Shown: positions 63,774 to 64,000 of the stretch, piece after piece | Layout: every line of letters begins with the position of its first letter | Numbering within the stretch: the first letter of the stretch is position 1 | Origin: Thiocapsa rosea | GTDB lineage: Bacteria > Pseudomonadota > Gammaproteobacteria > Chromatiales > Chromatiaceae | Direction: 5' to 3' | Assembly: GCF_003634315.1 (NCBI RefSeq) | Contig: NZ_RBXL01000001.1 | Coordinates: 1,844,501-1,908,500, forward strand | DNA: 64,000 nt | Made by a program: the position numbers and the translations under genes | Notes under the pieces: generated by a model | What the model was told of the DNA's origin: nothing | Seen by the model: the letters and a program-made list of their open reading frames with translations, nothing else | Databases searched by the model: none

Positions 63774-64000
63774 TTAACCCGGCCCCGTCGCGGATGGATG
63801 GCCGGTCTCGCTCGGGACGCCATGCTCGCACTGTCTCGGGCGTTCGTAGGTCTCGACAAGATAGAGCGGCCGGCCTTTGGTCTCGTTGAACATCCGTCCG
63901 AGATACTCGCCCAAGACGCCGATGGCGGCGAGTTGGACGCCGCCGAGAAAGAGGACTACAACCATCAGGGACGGATATCCGGCGACGGGGTCTCCGTAAC
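63774..64000 (-). CDS. Glycosyltransferase family 2, C-terminal part (cut by window edge)
   Basis: The 3' end of a gene entering from the right edge. It encodes [54 protein letters not shown], the second membrane helix and end of a GtrB/ArnC-like (DPM1-type) polyprenyl-phosphate glycosyltransferase. It would transfer a sugar to a lipid carrier. The catalytic N-terminal domain is outside the window. Confidence 0.85.
   Translation of the reverse strand, partial: YGDPVAGYPSLMVVVLFLGGVQLAAIGVLGEYLGRMFNETKGRPLYLVETYERPRQCEHGVPSETGHPSATGPG

Overview
The window is GC-rich DNA from a gammaproteobacterium that fixes nitrogen. The combination of nifLA divergent from a seven-gene rnf operon, a membrane-bound pyrophosphatase, Lhr, and many small toxin-antitoxin modules suggests a purple sulfur bacterium of the Chromatiaceae (Thiocapsa-like). 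The assignment rests on gene content and general protein character, because no 16S rRNA gene is present.

Layout. 0-6.2 kb: an outer-membrane porin, then a two-gene unit (PhnD-type periplasmic binding protein plus a HAMP-PAS-GGDEF-EAL protein). 6.8-13.8 kb: the large helicase lhr, a stretch of gene debris (an Abi-family remnant and a piece of a second lhr copy) and an AAA ATPase with a PD-(D/E)XK-like tail. 14-23.6 kb: nifA and nifL on the minus strand, divergent from rnfABCDGEH. The shared intergenic region carries two sigma-54 promoters facing outward and two NifA upstream activator sites. 23.7-37.1 kb: a NUDIX gene and a surface-polysaccharide region (five GT4-type glycosyltransferases, one heptosyltransferase-like GT9, an O-antigen ligase, an asparagine-synthase-like amidotransferase). 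This region is split by a 3.6-kb island of toxin-antitoxin modules (parDE, decayed phd-vapC, mazEF, vapBC) that lies between two copies of the end of a glycosyltransferase gene. 37.7-49 kb: a CPBP protease, a LytTR regulator, argH, a MazG-like pyrophosphohydrolase, a pRiA4b ORF-3-like protein, a Uma2 protein, argE, a GNAT-C39 peptidase fusion next to a RimK-family ATP-grasp ligase, and an rRNA m5C methyltransferase. 49-53.2 kb: a Pro-rich periplasmic protein, lpxD and hppA with a clear terminator. 53.3-56.6 kb: mobile DNA, comprising an IS3 remnant, a relBE-type pair whose toxin is split by a MITE, and an IS1634-family element. 56.7-64 kb: tRNA-Phe, gatC-gatA-(HNH endonuclease)-gatB, a sodium:solute symporter, an EamA-type transporter and the end of a family 2 glycosyltransferase cut by the window edge.

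The most unusual feature is a family of about 16 intergenic palindromic repeats, mostly about 85 bp. Their 11-14 bp terminal inverted repeats are nearly always perfect, although the sequence differs between copies (TAAACCGCGCC, TAAACCGCGTCC, TTTAAATCGCGC, CTGAATCGCGTCAG, CTTAAAACGCG). Many copies occur as pairs separated by an AT-rich spacer of about 20 bp. In six cases the stop codon of a neighbouring gene lies inside the repeat end. A 264-bp MITE with two internal hairpins, inserted in a relE-like toxin so that removing it and one CTAG restores the frame, is the second notable element.

How the genes work together: NifL/NifA sense redox and nitrogen status and activate sigma-54 promoters. 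Rnf uses ion-motive force to drive reduction of ferredoxin for nitrogenase, and the ion-pumping pyrophosphatase can contribute to that gradient. The glycan genes build LPS or exopolysaccharide. The rest are housekeeping or defence and mobile genes.
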